Shown here: one piece after another, positions 48,301-59,733 of the stretch
Layout of the letters: the number at the start of each line of letters is the position of its first letter
How positions within the stretch are numbered: the first letter of the stretch is position 1
NCBI GenBank assembly: GCA_963978905.1
Contig: OZ022258.1
Coordinates: forward strand, 41,152,591 to 41,216,590
Direction: 5' to 3'
DNA length: 64,000 nucleotides
Origin: Trichostrongylus colubriformis
Taxonomy: Eukaryota; Nematoda; Chromadorea; Rhabditida; Trichostrongylidae
Translations under genes and position numbers: made by a program
The notes under the pieces: model-generated
Database searches by the model: none
Told to the model about the DNA's origin: nothing
Seen by the model: the letters and a program-made list of their open reading frames with translations, nothing else

Positions 48301-49342
48301 GCTCGAAAAATTTTTAAAAGAAAAAATTCAAAAAAATTTTTACCACTAGTGAAAAAATGACTCGCCAAAAAATTCTCGAGCTTGGATAAAAATTGCTGCC
48401 CCATCCACCTGATAGCCCCCATCTTGCTTCATTGGATTATCATCTTTTCCTTTCCCTGTCTAACGCCATTCAAACAAAAAAATTTTTTATAATTTTTGTA
48501 TTGAAAATGAGGTTGACCGTTGATATGTTTATTTTGCCGAAAAGGGTTATCCGGGAGATGGAAGACAATAATGCCTATAGATGCGTGTGGACTTGTACTA
48601 CATGTGTATGTACAGAAGAGATTGCTGGAAAGCAGTTTGGAGGGAGAAGCGGTATTTGAAAATACAAAAAAACTTTTTAGACTACCCAATATTTTGACCG
48701 CTACTGTATGTCTCACAAGTTCTCATTTTCTTCTTCACTCCTGGTAGTGTTTTTGAGCACTTGTGCAGGTTTCCGAACGCATTATGTATTTTTATCATTA
48801 TTTACATATGCTCTCACATTGCACATACCAATTAACGAGCGACATCATCAAAACTCAGGTGTTAAGTAACTAGTGGGTATCCTCCCACCACCTTCTACGC
48901 GTCGCAAATATTGTAGTTATCGCTTTTTGAGGCACGGAGGGGGCTGAAGAGAAAGTGAGAACTGGGAATACTTGCTCTCTGAAAACAAACTTTTTGTTTC
49001 AAAAGAGTTGAAATACGGGCGAGTCCCCGGCAAAGGCGGGACAGCGTCCACGGGTGACTGATTTCGCCTTTCTGCTCGTCTGCAGTCTGCCCCCGGCTAG
49101 TGACGCATAGGGGCGCGTGAGAGAAGGGATCTTCTTGTGTTCCCATGTTTCCGTTTTATTTGTTCTTTTTATATTGTTGCAATGCTATACCCCTACTTTC
49201 ATTTTCCACAGTCTGCCAAATTTACCACTTCCGGTGGCTTTAACATCCTTTCCTGCAGTCGATTCTATTTTTCTGTGAATGATGTTTTCAGGTTGCTGAG
49301 GTTACGACGGCAAATGCCATGAGAGTCTATGGTCTACGTTGA
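45319..49342 (+). CDS. TatD-family metal-dependent DNase
   Basis: Nine exons: 45319-45439, 45818-45916, 46002-46066, 46121-46216, ~46276-46370, 46432-46520, 46596-46777, 46947-47033 and 49292-49342, about 294 residues. TatD motifs appear in order: VDIGANL, VGECGLDFNRN, FIHEREAHED, VIHCFTGTED, YIGLTG, LLIETDAPFM, FNRNEPCAL and a C-terminal VAEVTTANAMRVYGLR. TatD proteins are TIM-barrel 3'-5' nucleases. In C. elegans the relative crn-2 acts in apoptotic DNA breakdown, but one-to-one orthology is unproven. Introns 3 and 8 use GC donors (46067, 47034). The acceptor expected before exon 5 (about 46274-46275) reads GG, and the nearest AG (46267-46268) adds 7 nt and breaks the frame. This could be a lesion, an assembly error or an unusual site. 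An AG lies 10 nt before the ATG. Confidence 0.85.
47513..48706. mobile_element. Tc1-type foldback element, split by a nested insertion
   Basis: CAGTAGCGGTCAAAATTATA at the left and its inverse at the right (...ATTTTGACCGCTACTG) are flanked by TA. Arms of about 190 bp share TCAGCCGAG(C/T)AGGATGCA and GAGGCAACTG-like blocks inverted. Without the nested element (48010-48689) it is about 510 bp. It lies in intron 8 of the TatD gene. Confidence 0.85.
48010..48689. mobile_element. Foldback mariner, 680 bp, nested
   Basis: Ends TTAGGTAGTCTAAAAAGTCT and the inverse, with TA at 48008-48009 and 48690-48691. Arms of about 300 bp each carry a mariner C-terminus. On the plus strand it reads LLPHPPDSPHLASLDYHLF, a decayed form of the SPDLxPxDYHLF block. 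The element entered about 17 bp from the right end of the 47513-48706 element. Confidence 0.88.
48889..49245 (+). mobile_element. Family B element, diverged copy in TatD intron 8
   Basis: The order GAGAACTGGGAATACTTGC, GAGAGAAGGGATC, TTGTGTTCC and TTTACCACTTCCGGTGGCTTTAA matches the copy at 51001-51497. The left end is uncertain. The right end stops just before the terminal TatD exon. Confidence 0.55.
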
Positions 49343-49564
49343 GAGGTTCTCAAAAAATGTGGTATCAAATACTGATTGGATTTATTATGTGATATTCTGC
49401 AAATTGTTGCATTGTCATAAATTTCTACCAATCACACTGTGGATGTTTGGAGTCTGCTATGTTACCGTAAATACATTTCTTTTGAAAATGGATTTATATA
49501 GAGCCGTAATTCGAAGTTACCTTTGTAAGACTTTCACTTAAGACTCTCACAGACTGATCTACTT

Positions 49565-52500
49565 ATGAACTTGTTAGTGGAAGAATCATTGAACGGTGCT
49601 CGACAGCGTAATTTGCTCCGGTTCATGTTGAATTCGAAGGTATGTGCTAAAGTAAAAAGTTCTGAAAGCGAAAATTTTGAAACCTTCTCTTCAGGTGTTC
49701 AAATTTGGTGAATTTGTATTGAAGAGCGGTCTGAAATCACCAATTTATATAGACTTACGCGAGTGTTTCGGATATGCTGATCTCATGGTGCGTCTTTGAA
49801 TATACCTGCAGATGCATGAGTTGGAAGTATGTAGATAATGATATTTATAAAGTGATGAACAAGGATCAGTGGCGTGTTGCCACTAGTCGCTATCGATGCG
49901 ATATCAAGGCGCATCAGCTGGCATCATACTCTGCGGTAGTGTCGCCGACTGGTGTGGCTGCGTTCACAAGCGGGCGCAGAGTGGCGCGGCGGACACTCTG
50001 GGACGACGCAACCCTCATGCTTTGCCCTGCCACCGGCACGGCATGGTACGAACTCCGTTATTGAAATTCCATCCCAGAATAAATTCCTGAGTTCCCACCT
50101 CTATGGAATGAAGACTGGTACCTGTTGTGTTTGTTCAGGACGTTAGAAAATCGGAAATTGTATATCAGCTGCATCAGGTAATCTGAACCAATCACTTTTT
50201 AAACTAATGTTTAAAAAGTCTTACTATTCTGAGGAGGATTTGGATTGACAGCGCGTCTCAGGGGGTATTTGGCCAACGATCCTTCCTGATCAACGGGACT
50301 CTAATCGTCCGCTATGAATCGCCGAAGTATTTGCAGCACTCTCCACTGTACTTAGGCAAACATAGGGCGTGCGGTCAGGCCGCCTTCAGCGGTGCCGGCA
50401 GCAGGGAGTGACAAGTCGTATGTGCGTCTCTCGCGTGCCACTCTGCCTCAGTTCCTGTGAAGGCAGCCGTGCTCCACTACCGCGCAGAAAAAAGCGGCCT
50501 TAAATTCCCTGTTTCCAACCTTCTGAGCCGTAATGACGTGCTGCCATGGAAAATAGCGATGAAAGGCCAGAGGAAAGGCAGGTATGGCTGCATATGCGGA
50601 GCCGAATTGGCGATTGTTGAAATGAAATAATTGAGAGCTGTGTATAGAGAAATGAACAGAGTAAGGAGATCATAGAAGTTCAGAGACCGAGTGCTATTCA
50701 GTCCCTAATGGCAGAAAGAAGTCAACTGGAGGACGGCAAAGAATTGGAAATAAAACGCTTCATTTATCAGATATCCGCTTAGGTCATCTCAAAGCTCATT
50801 TGTGATATTTATGAACCCATATGAGCGCAGAAACTGATGGAGAACGTCAGTCTGTAGTCATATGTATATTAAGCTAGGGTGTGATGGGAGCTGCTCACTG
50901 GTACATGAATGGTAGCCACAGAGAGGATCAGGGTGCTTTCATAGCATTTTACACAATGCGGGATACTCCTTACATAACATACCTTGAGCTCATTCGTTAA
51001 AGGCACCAGTAGGGGCAATGGAAAACTGAGACCTGGGAGTACATGCTTCCCAAAAACGATCCCCCTACTTCAGAAGAGGTCATATGTGGCGAAAATCGCA
51101 TTAAAAAATCGCGGCTTGGGGTCTTAGGCCGCGGTCATACTTTGCGCAAGCTGCGTTAGTTGACGCCGGCACCGGCGTCAACTAACGCAGCTTGCGCAAA
51201 GTATGACCGCGGCCTTATGACGACCCCGCAGCACGGCATGTCGTTATGCCGTTATGCGGCAGGGGGAGTCTCTGTGGAGGGGCGGGACAACAATCGCGGC
51301 CGGCTGGTTCAGGCTCTGGCCTGTCTTCAGTCCACTCCGGCTAGAGACGCAGAGGACGAGAGAGAGAAGGGGGATTTCCGGGTTCCTATTTCTCGGTTTT
51401 TCCGCCGTTTTTTATCGTTCTTTCTCTACTGTTATACTGCTGAGCACCTCTACTTTCGTAATCTCCCAACTTGCCAAATTTACCCCTAATGGTGTCTTTA
51501 AATGTGGCGCGGAAGGTCAGTGCAGCAGTGTGGTGGTAGCTCACGATTGCTGCCAGATAGACGCGGAGGTTGGGAGCAAGGGCTATAATATACATACATT
51601 CACCCCAAAGTCGATGTTAGCGCATTGAGGGCGAACCTTTGAAGAAATGTTGGATGGAGCTTTTTGAAAGGGTCAATGCCAACGGCTTTCCAGGTTCAGC
51701 CTTGCCATATCCTGGACGAAAAGCTACTATTGTAACGTTATGTGTATACAATGCTCTTAAAACCTCCCGTCTAGGATCTCGCATCAGATGCTCTCAAATC
51801 TCTCATAGATGAAGCCGACATTCCATTCGATGCGATTGTTGGAGTGCCATATGCTGCGTTACCATATGCAACTGTGAGTTGCACCTTCTTTTGTTCTTTC
51901 AGCCATCACCTTTTCATTCACCCTAACTCGTTTTTAGTTGGTGTCTCGTAGTTTAAAGAAACCGCTTTTGATTATCCGCAAGGAGGCGAAAGCGCACGGT
52001 ACGAAGAAGTTGATCGAAGGCCTCTATCAAAAAGGTGATCGAGTGGTTATTATCGAGGATGTAGTCACTACTGGAGGAAGTGTCTGCGATGTGAGTTTAG
52101 TGACACACGAGTTGTCTTAATCGAGTGAGTCCTCATTTCTTGTAGGTGGTGAACACAATACGTGCAGAGGGTCTCGTAGTTGAGTATGTATTCTGCCTGC
52201 TTGACAGAGAACAGGGTGGTGCCGACAAGCTTAAGGAAGTCGGAACAACTCTTCACAGGTGCTTTAAATACTGCTTTCCTCTCAATAAGTACTTTTCGCA
52301 TTTGGCTCGCGCATATGGCCGCGATCAAGACAGGGAGGGATAAGCGTGAATGCTCATGGGTCTTAGGAACATCATTCTATGTTGTATGCCTCATCCAGTT
52401 ACAGCGACTTTTATAGCAACCTCGCTATTTTGCAAGTGTCAGTTGGAGCAGCGTAATTCTCGTTGAACTTATCCAGCTCTTCATACAGTTGATGGAACAT

Positions 52501-55500
52501 GATGATTTCAGCTGGTCCAAGCTGGCGATTAAATGGGGAAATCCGAGTTTTTTTAATTCTGTGAAGTCGAACGGTTTCTATATCCGTCTTTTATGGAGTT
52601 GAAGCTCTCCACATTCCAGTGGCGATTTTTTATTTATTATTCAATTCTGTTCTCTGAGTAAAATATGGCAAAAAGCAGGGAGTGCGAAATCAGCTCGTTC
52701 GTCTGGATTCTTCTCATGCTAACTATTTGTCTGAACATCGCTTTCCTGGAGCCATTTCACTCTCTTTTGACCTTTTTCATGAATTGCCGATTTGAGGATC
52801 CTCTTAAAGTCGTGTGCGCAATGGAAACTAAGCGAGCATCTCCTCGTTTCTCGAAGAAACCCTAGTTATGTTTGTAATGCTTGCAGTCTTTTCAACATGG
52901 AAACTGTTTTGTGCTTTCTGCTCTCTGTAGACGCTATTGATGAGGGTACAGCATTAGAAATTATCAAGGTGAGATCGTTATGTGTAGCTTGAGGAGGATG
53001 AATCCTTATTCACTACCAAAATTAGGCATTGAACCTCCCTTATGAAGAAGTGAGGCGCTTACAAATCTCTCCGCAGATGGAAAACTTAGCCGCTCTTCCC
53101 ATGTTCAATTTGGTGAGAGAAGAGTTTACGCTATTGTATTCGCCATTCCTGTTCATTCCGTACCTTTGTTTGTTAGGGCCGCTTACCACTGGAAGAACGT
53201 GCAAAAGAGGCTTTGTGTTCGCTGAACAAGAAAGTCTTTGCTTTGATGATCAAGAAAAATTCGAATCTATGTCTAGCTGTCGACTACACAGAAGCGGAAA
53301 AAATTCTTCAAGTGAGTTCATTCGTAGGGAAGACTCAATCAGTCTCTGCAGTATTTCCTTCACTTGAAGCTTGTTGAAAAAGCCGGTCCGTTTGTCATTG
53401 CCGTCAAAGTTCATGCTGATGCCATTGTGGACTTTTCGGAAGACTTCACAACGCGACTGGTCCGTCTCGCAAATGACCATGATTTCATCATTTTTGAGGA
53501 CAGGTGGTTGTATAGGGTTTACGTTTCATTTTCAAGGAATGAAGCATTCAACGAATTATTGATTCAGGAAGTTCGGTGATACTGGAAACACTAATCTCTT
53601 GCAACTGCATGGAGCCCTTCGTGTAGCAGAATGGGCTGATATAGTGACTGTTCATGCTGTTCAAGGTTGCGAGTCGATCGGATCAGTATTTCGTCAAGTA
53701 CATTATGTGAAACTATTTATACAAATTTCAGGCAATATAAATGTCAAAGAAGTAATATCAGCTGAAGACAGCTGAGATGTCGTAGATTTTGGATTATTTT
53801 CTCGCCACTTCATGAGGGGAAGTTTTTAGTGAACCAGCCAAAATAAGGAAGATGGGCTAGTTTTTGCGCACCGACTTAGCGCAAGATTCTTTTCTAACGC
53901 ACCAAAGTAGTATGTCCCTCGAGCTGGACGACTATGAACATGCCCTTAATGACAAATGGCAAGGGTAGCTAGGGTGCCTTTGGCTTTTTGGTGGTAGGTC
54001 TGTCGGGACGGATAGCTTTCTGAATTACTTGTTCTACTGTGATTTACTCGGCACTACCATGATGAGATTAGAGAGTATGAAGAATAGCATAGGTTTGCAT
54101 CGAACCCATGTCCTTCAGCTGACGAGCTTCTGCTAAGGCTGTTCGCTTAATTGCCGAGGTAACTTGATTGTATGGATTTCTCTTACTTTCTTTGAGCTCA
54201 GATCCGTACATTCCTATGGTGTCTAGAAACATTTGATCTATTTCAAGATTCCATCTCCACTGATTATAGACGCAGTTTCTCTTCACTTCCAGGTTATACT
54301 AGACCCTGCCTATCGCCTAAGTGGAATACTACTGATAGCTCAGCTGAGCACGAAGGGGTCGCTCACAGCTCTTCCTGGGTATACGGAAGGTGAGTCTTTT
54401 CAGTAGACCGTACTACCCCCTTTTTAAATCTATAAACTTTGTAGCGGCTGCTGAGATGGGTGGAGCAAATCGAGATGTCGTCAGCGGGTTCATATGTCAG
54501 GCACGCGTTTCACCCCATCCAGACATGCTCCACTGGACCCCAGGTGTGAAAATGAGCTCTGTTGTAGTGTAGGGAAGCTCGATTTCTTTCACAACGCAAA
54601 CATTTCTAAAAGTATGAAACTGTCAGGCGTTAATCTGGACTCCACTACTGACAACAAGGGGCAGCAATGGAGGACTGTTGACGAGGTGGGCTCCAATTCC
54701 GTTTCGTTCTCAACGTTTGCTTTCTTTCTCAACTGTTATGACGGAACAAGCATGGAATTGTATGCTATAAGTTCTACTGTACGCTTATGTCAGTCAGCCT
54801 TTGGGAAGGAATCTTCAGCGGGGTTTTAGACAGAGCACGGCAAATGGTTAATGGAGAACTCCAACGAGAGACCAATTCTGCAGAGAGGAAAATTCCGTGG
54901 AGCCAGTGATGTATTGTTCCAGTGGTAACGGGTAGTTGTATTGTTCCAGTGGTACAGAAAAAAGCAATTCCGATGGACCTGCTGATACTCATCGTGTGAG
55001 CGCGCAGCAGTATGCGCCAGCCAACAATGGCTCAATAAAAGCGTACGCCACGGATCTCTTCCACCGAGGTTCTTTTCCCGCTGAAGGATCTCGAGCCGTC
55101 AAGTGAGAAGCTATGTGGCACGTCCCCAGGTGCGAATAGGGGTTAATCGACGACCGAAAGCCACCATGTAATTGCACTGAGACGCAAGTGAATTCAGGCT
55201 GGACCCTCTATTTCTGCTTGTTGGACTCATTCATGCCTTCTGTATCCGTGCGGACGTTTCTTGCTTGCGCATGGAAGCGTTCTGTATGGTGTAGTTGGTA
55301 GTTAAAATCTATCGCGAATTATCGTCAAAACTCTGGCCCGACTCTTGACACGCTACCTGTCGGAATGCAAGGTACCCACATCGTGGAAACCAGCAAGACT
55401 GTGTTGATGTATAAAGAGGAAGATCCACACGACATTGGTAATTATCGTCAAATCTGCCTGCTGTCTGTACCCTACAATCTCTTCACCTTAGTTATCTTGG

Positions 55501-57400
55501 ATAGGATTGGCAGAACTTAGACGAAGGACAACCATGCGAGCGAGCGGGTTTAGTACAATCGATTACATACACACGGTCACTAGGCTCATCGAAGTGTCGC
55601 GAGAGTACAAAATGCCGTTATGTCTCACATTCTCGATTTAAAAAAAAGCCTCCGACTCCGTTGAGACAGAAGCGGTTATGGAAGACCTGGGAAGCCAAGG
55701 TACACCTACGCAGTACATAGGAATACTTCGTGATCTCTATAGCAACCTCACGACCAGAATTTTAAATTCTACAGTTGAATCATTATCGACGTGAAGAGAG
55801 GGGTCCGACAAGACGACAACATTTCGCCCGAACTTTGAGCGCCGCTCTTGAGAACGTCATGTGTCGACTGGAATGGGAAGACATGGAGTGAAGGTCGATG
55901 GTCAGCATTTACATCACCTCCGCTTCGCTGACGATATCGTACTCATAATACCGATAATTCGGCAGGCGGAGCGGATGCTACCCGATTTCGACTGCTAGTG
56001 TGGAAAAAGCGGTTTACAGATGAACCTAACGAAGACGATGTTTATAAAGTGTGGATTGGTGCCTTATGCCTCATTCACGCTCAACGGAACGAACATCACT
56101 GAATGCTTCAGCTATGTGTACCTAGGTCGGGAAGTCAATATGATGAACGACTTAGCACTAGAGCTGAGCAGAAGGAAAAGAGCGGGCTGGGGTGCCTTCA
56201 ATACCATCAAGGGAGTAGTGAAGAAGAAGAAGATCATCCGGCTCCGCGCTCATCTCTTTAATTCCGCTGTCATGACATATGCCTCAGAGACTCGGACTCT
56301 ACGTGAGCAGGATGAGCATGCGGTCGGCGTCATCCAACGCGCCATCGAAAGACAACGCTCGGAGTATCTCGATACACGCAAGTGCAGAGGGGAATCCGCA
56401 GTTCCGAACTTCGTCGGCGATCGAAGATCAGGGACGCCACTGTGTTTGCCAAGGAATCGAAGATTACATGGCCGGACACGTTATACGATATCGCAATGAC
56501 CGTTGGACCACAGCGGTTACCGTCTGGATCCCCGGGACGTCAAACGAACATGGACGACTGCCGGCCGGATGGTCAGACTTCTTCACGAAAGCTCTACGCG
56601 AAGGAAACGAGAGGCTACGTGTCCCTCAAGCCAGAGCGGTTCACTGAACCACTTGGCTCGCGGTAAGGACGAATGGAGACGTTGCTAGGGTTCGCTCGAG
56701 GCTCGACGAGAAACAGACGACAGATGTCAGGTGACAAAGCGTACGGCATTAGTATCGTTGGGGAAATCGACTTTCTTCTTTCCTTTCACATCTCTGTTCG
56801 GTCGATGACGCTGTTTGGATGCTGTTCAACCCCTCAGTGGACTGGAGCCTGGCGGTGGGTCAACTCCCAAGACCAGAGTGGTGCCAGTCAACGAAGCGGA
56901 AGAAATGGAAGACCACATTGACTAGACGTCCCGGTGCCTGTGGCAAAAGATCAGTGGAAAAACGGTTTTTTTCTTGACTGCTTGTCCCCAGCGTTCAACC
57001 TTTTTGATCCCTCAGTGAACTGGAGCCTTGAACTGGCTTTTTAAAGTACCTTTAGGGTGCTAATACCTCCCAGCATAAGCATAGCACCATCATAATGTTG
57101 ATGCGTTGTAAACAAATTGGAGATAGTAGATGTGATAATTTGAATATCAGAAATTGAAATCTGTTGACGAAAGGCCGTTTTCATCGATATTCGGCGACGG
57201 TATATCCTATTACCTTGTTGCTATCCACCTTTATTCAGGCTCAGCGCACAGTTAGTCCTTCATCAAATATTTAGGCTATTATGCGCCAGCAAAACGATAT
57301 CGTGATAGTTGGACGAGGAGTGACGTCGAGTGCTAATCCCATTCAGGAGTTAACTCGATATCGAGAAGAAGCATGGGCTGCATTAGTTCTGAAGAGCTGA
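49565..57400 (+). CDS. umps-1: UMP synthase (OPRTase + OMP decarboxylase)
   Basis: Fifteen exons (49565-49639, 49695-49787, 50139-50177, 51775-51873, 51938-52090, 52146-52258, 52887-52968, 53026-53112, 53177-53311, 53370-53503, 53568-53697, 54293-54389, 54445-54543, 54627-54685, 57275-57400) join in phase to 506 residues; human UMPS has 480. The N-terminal orotate phosphoribosyltransferase shows [30 protein letters not shown], and the PRPP loop [14 protein letters not shown]. The C-terminal decarboxylase shows [23 protein letters not shown] (catalytic Lys), [12 protein letters not shown] (Asp-Lys-Asp), GFICQARVS and the phosphate loop [11 protein letters not shown]. It makes UMP from orotate in the cytosol. 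An AG lies 12 nt before the ATG, 222 bp after the TatD gene. The last intron (2.6 kb) holds a broken RTE LINE. Confidence 0.95.
51001..51497 (+). mobile_element. Family B element, complete, with nested family H palindrome
   Basis: AGGCACCAGTAGGGGCAAT at the left and the inverse of ACCCCTAATGGTGTCT at the right form imperfect terminal repeats. TTAA lies at 50997-51000 and 51498-51501. About 400 bp belong to the element itself; 91 bp are the nested palindrome with its TTA duplication. It is in umps-1 intron 3. TTAA targets suggest a piggyBac-type MITE. Confidence 0.75.
51127..51214. mobile_element. 88-bp near-perfect palindrome, family H, nested copy
   Basis: Identical in structure to 27253-27340, with TTA at 51124-51126 and 51215-51217. 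It interrupts the family B element in umps-1 intron 3. Confidence 0.92.
54900..55175. repeat. Decayed half of a family D palindrome
   Basis: GTGAGCGCGCAGCAGTATGCGCCAGCC resembles (in parts of 15-18 bp) the right arm of 9603-9860. The partner arm is lost. In the last intron of umps-1. Confidence 0.45.
55310..56935 (+). pseudogene. RTE-type LINE reverse transcriptase, degraded, in umps-1 last intron
   Basis: Broken frames keep clear blocks of nematode RTE reverse transcriptase: [16 protein letters not shown] near 55425, the DDI-like LRxRYR region near 55920 (catalytic box lost to frameshift), then [20 protein letters not shown] at 56119, [20 protein letters not shown] and [20 protein letters not shown]. 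From about 56380 the reading continues in another frame ([20 protein letters not shown]). There are many stops and frameshifts and no endonuclease domain, so it is dead. The sense strand is that of umps-1. Confidence 0.85.
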
Positions 57401-57503
57401 TCTCAAGGGTAACGCATCGTGTTTTTTTCTTGAATGCATTTGGAACCCATGCTATTTTATCTCGTGATCTAGCACCTCAATATAACTGCCAATTGTACGT
57501 TGT

Positions 57504-57509
57504 AATAAA
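57504..57509 (+). promoter_or_regulatory. Polyadenylation signal for umps-1
   Basis: AATAAA 104 nt after the stop codon, in an AT-rich 3' region. Confidence 0.6.
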
Positions 57510-57549
57510 CTGTTGACTTTGTTCTGTAATGTTATACTTTATTAGCACT

Positions 57550-58075
57550 AGCGTTTTCGATGGTAACCTCACGTGAATGACGTTGTTGGTCCATTTGTGC
57601 TTCCAGTATTTATTAATAAGAGGAGCTGTATCAGCATCTTCTACTTTTCAGCAAAGTAACTAGTATCTACGATTATAGTGACTTCGTCTCCACAACCGCC
57701 GATTCGATGGCAGGTAGCTAGGAGGGTAGTGGCCGTCTCTCTGTTATGAAAGTACCTAACAATTGTAGTAAAGCGCGAGATTCAGCAAGATAGAAAAAGC
57801 TATACTATCCTTATGAGGGGTTGTCACTTTATGAGGGCGCGTACGGCGAATTTGATTTCTTCATAATGATTTGAAATAAATGAAACAACAAATAACAGCC
57901 AAAGGTTAAAACAATGACTGGGAGAATAAACGGAAGAACAAGAGTGAAAAAAAGAACCCAACCATCTCACACCGAAGCTTAGTCAAAATAATCGCTTTAT
58001 CGTGCTGACTAGCAAGCCCGTGATGCTTAAATTCACCACTGAATTAGATGTCCACCCCCTCATAAGGATAACAAT
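57550..58075. other. 3' flank between convergent genes
   Basis: AT-rich region between the umps-1 3' end and the minus-strand unit at 58076. No coding signal. Confidence 0.5.
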
Positions 58076-58569
58076 CTAAATTAGGCTTACCGTTAGATCT
58101 CTATATGGATGATAATACTGCACTTCAGCATAACTCATGGAATTGTAGCGATCCCAGCGTTGTGGGTCCTCTATCCAATGTCGCTGGGTACGATGCCTGT
58201 TGTTAAAACCGTAGCTATGGTTGCGACCCCTCCAATTCACTCGACAACTGAATCTGCCGCTATTGAACTGAGTAGATACATCTTCCATTCCATATGGTCT
58301 CCACTCGACGCTCTGTTGTGTGCAGCTAGCTTCCGTACAGCTGAACATGCTCTTGTGAGAATGACTTTTAAATGACAGCTATCTGGGACTCACTGCAATT
58401 GACATTCCTTCGAAGGTGGTGTGTAAGGTGTAGAGTTATTCAAATGTGTTTCCCTCCAAGTCATTCGACGCTCCCGCCAATGGCGATTGTAACACGATTG
58501 ACGACGATCTTCGTCCAGTGGTTTCCACTCGAATTGTTGGAAGTTCATGTCGTCTGACGTACTAAATAT
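58076..58569 (-). CDS. Unknown Trp/Arg/Tyr-rich protein, two exons (partial)
   Basis: Exons 58569-58394 and 58349-58091 join through a 44-nt intron (donor gtgagt, acceptor aagag) in phase. If the gtaagc after 58091 is not a donor, the frame stops at 58076. The product is hydrophilic and aromatic, with FEWKPLDEDRRQ, NRHWRERRMTWRE, NRHRTQRHWIEDPQRWDRYN and a Tyr/His end. I recognise no family. Upstream exons are missing. It may be the 3' end of the next gene (by alternative splicing) or a separate gene. Confidence 0.45.
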
Positions 58570-58889
58570 CTGCAAAACATTCAAAAACGAGGGCTCTCAA
58601 CGTATATTTCTGCTTCGTGTCTCTGTACCTTCTGGAACATAGCTGTCAGTTGAACGACTCACCTTAATTGTTCTCATTACTCACATTACCCCTACCACTG
58701 CCTTTAAGACAACAATGTGGTATTCCTTAGGTCCTACAACGTAACACGGAATACGTATTGGGTCATTCCATAAGTATCGTTTTTTTCGAGCAAAAATTTT
58801 TGCCATAGAACCACAAGTTTTTGCAGCATGTCATTTATCATTCGGAAGGGAATTTTCTGTTTCACAAAACAGCATGTTTATTTTTTGGG

Positions 58890-59645
58890 TATGTTAGAAT
58901 GGCGCCGATATTTAGACTGGCGAAAAGGTAGGTCTAGCAGACAAAAACTGGCTAAACCGGCAATCAATTAAAACACTATATTTTACTTGAGGAAAACTAA
59001 CCAATCATGTGTTCCTTACTTAGCCCCAACCTCTTCTGCAAGTTCCACCAGTGGGCTGCTTGGAAAGTCACGTCCCTCTTTTCCCACATCTAGTTTTTCC
59101 GCCACAACTCGCTGATTTTAGACAATTTCTTCGAACTAAGGCAAGAAAATTTTATCACCCAATCAGTTGAAAGAAAGGTGAAATGTCAAGAGCAGGTGGT
59201 GGGTAGGAACAGGAGAATACCACTGACCGGATTCCTTAACTTTCTCATGAAAAAAATAAATTGTGAAAAATGTCATCTGGACCCCTATGGTATTAAAACT
59301 CAATCTGAATCGTAGCGAAAACAAACTAGAAAGATGTTTTCGATATAGCAGAAAAAGTTCTTCAAACTGGTTTATAAAGCATTTTTGAGCAAAGAGTTTG
59401 GAAGAGGAAAATTACATTTTGAATAAGTGTGGGTGCTTTCGAAAAAAGACTTTATAAAAAGAACGACACGACTTCTTGATCAACTAAATATTGGAAATTG
59501 TAGAAGAGGTCAGGACTAAATACGCGACACATGAGTGGCTGATTCTTCTAAAGTGATAGTGTTTCAATTGATTGCCGGTTTGGCCCTTTTTGTCGGCTGG
59601 ACCTACCACTTCGCCAGCCTATATGTCGGCCCCATTCTGACATAC
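58890..59645. mobile_element. ~755-bp foldback element
   Basis: GTATGTTAGAATGGCGCCGA at the left is inverted at the right. The arms of about 105 bp share GGCTGGCGAA-like, GGTAGGTC and AACCGGCAATCAATT blocks. Flanks are TA-rich. The interior has no protein. Confidence 0.75.
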
Positions 59646-59733
59646 TAAGAAATTATACATGCCATTTTGTAGAGAAGGAAAACCTCTTTCAAATGGTATA
59701 TAACATGCTTTCACCACTCTCATGGTGGGAGAA

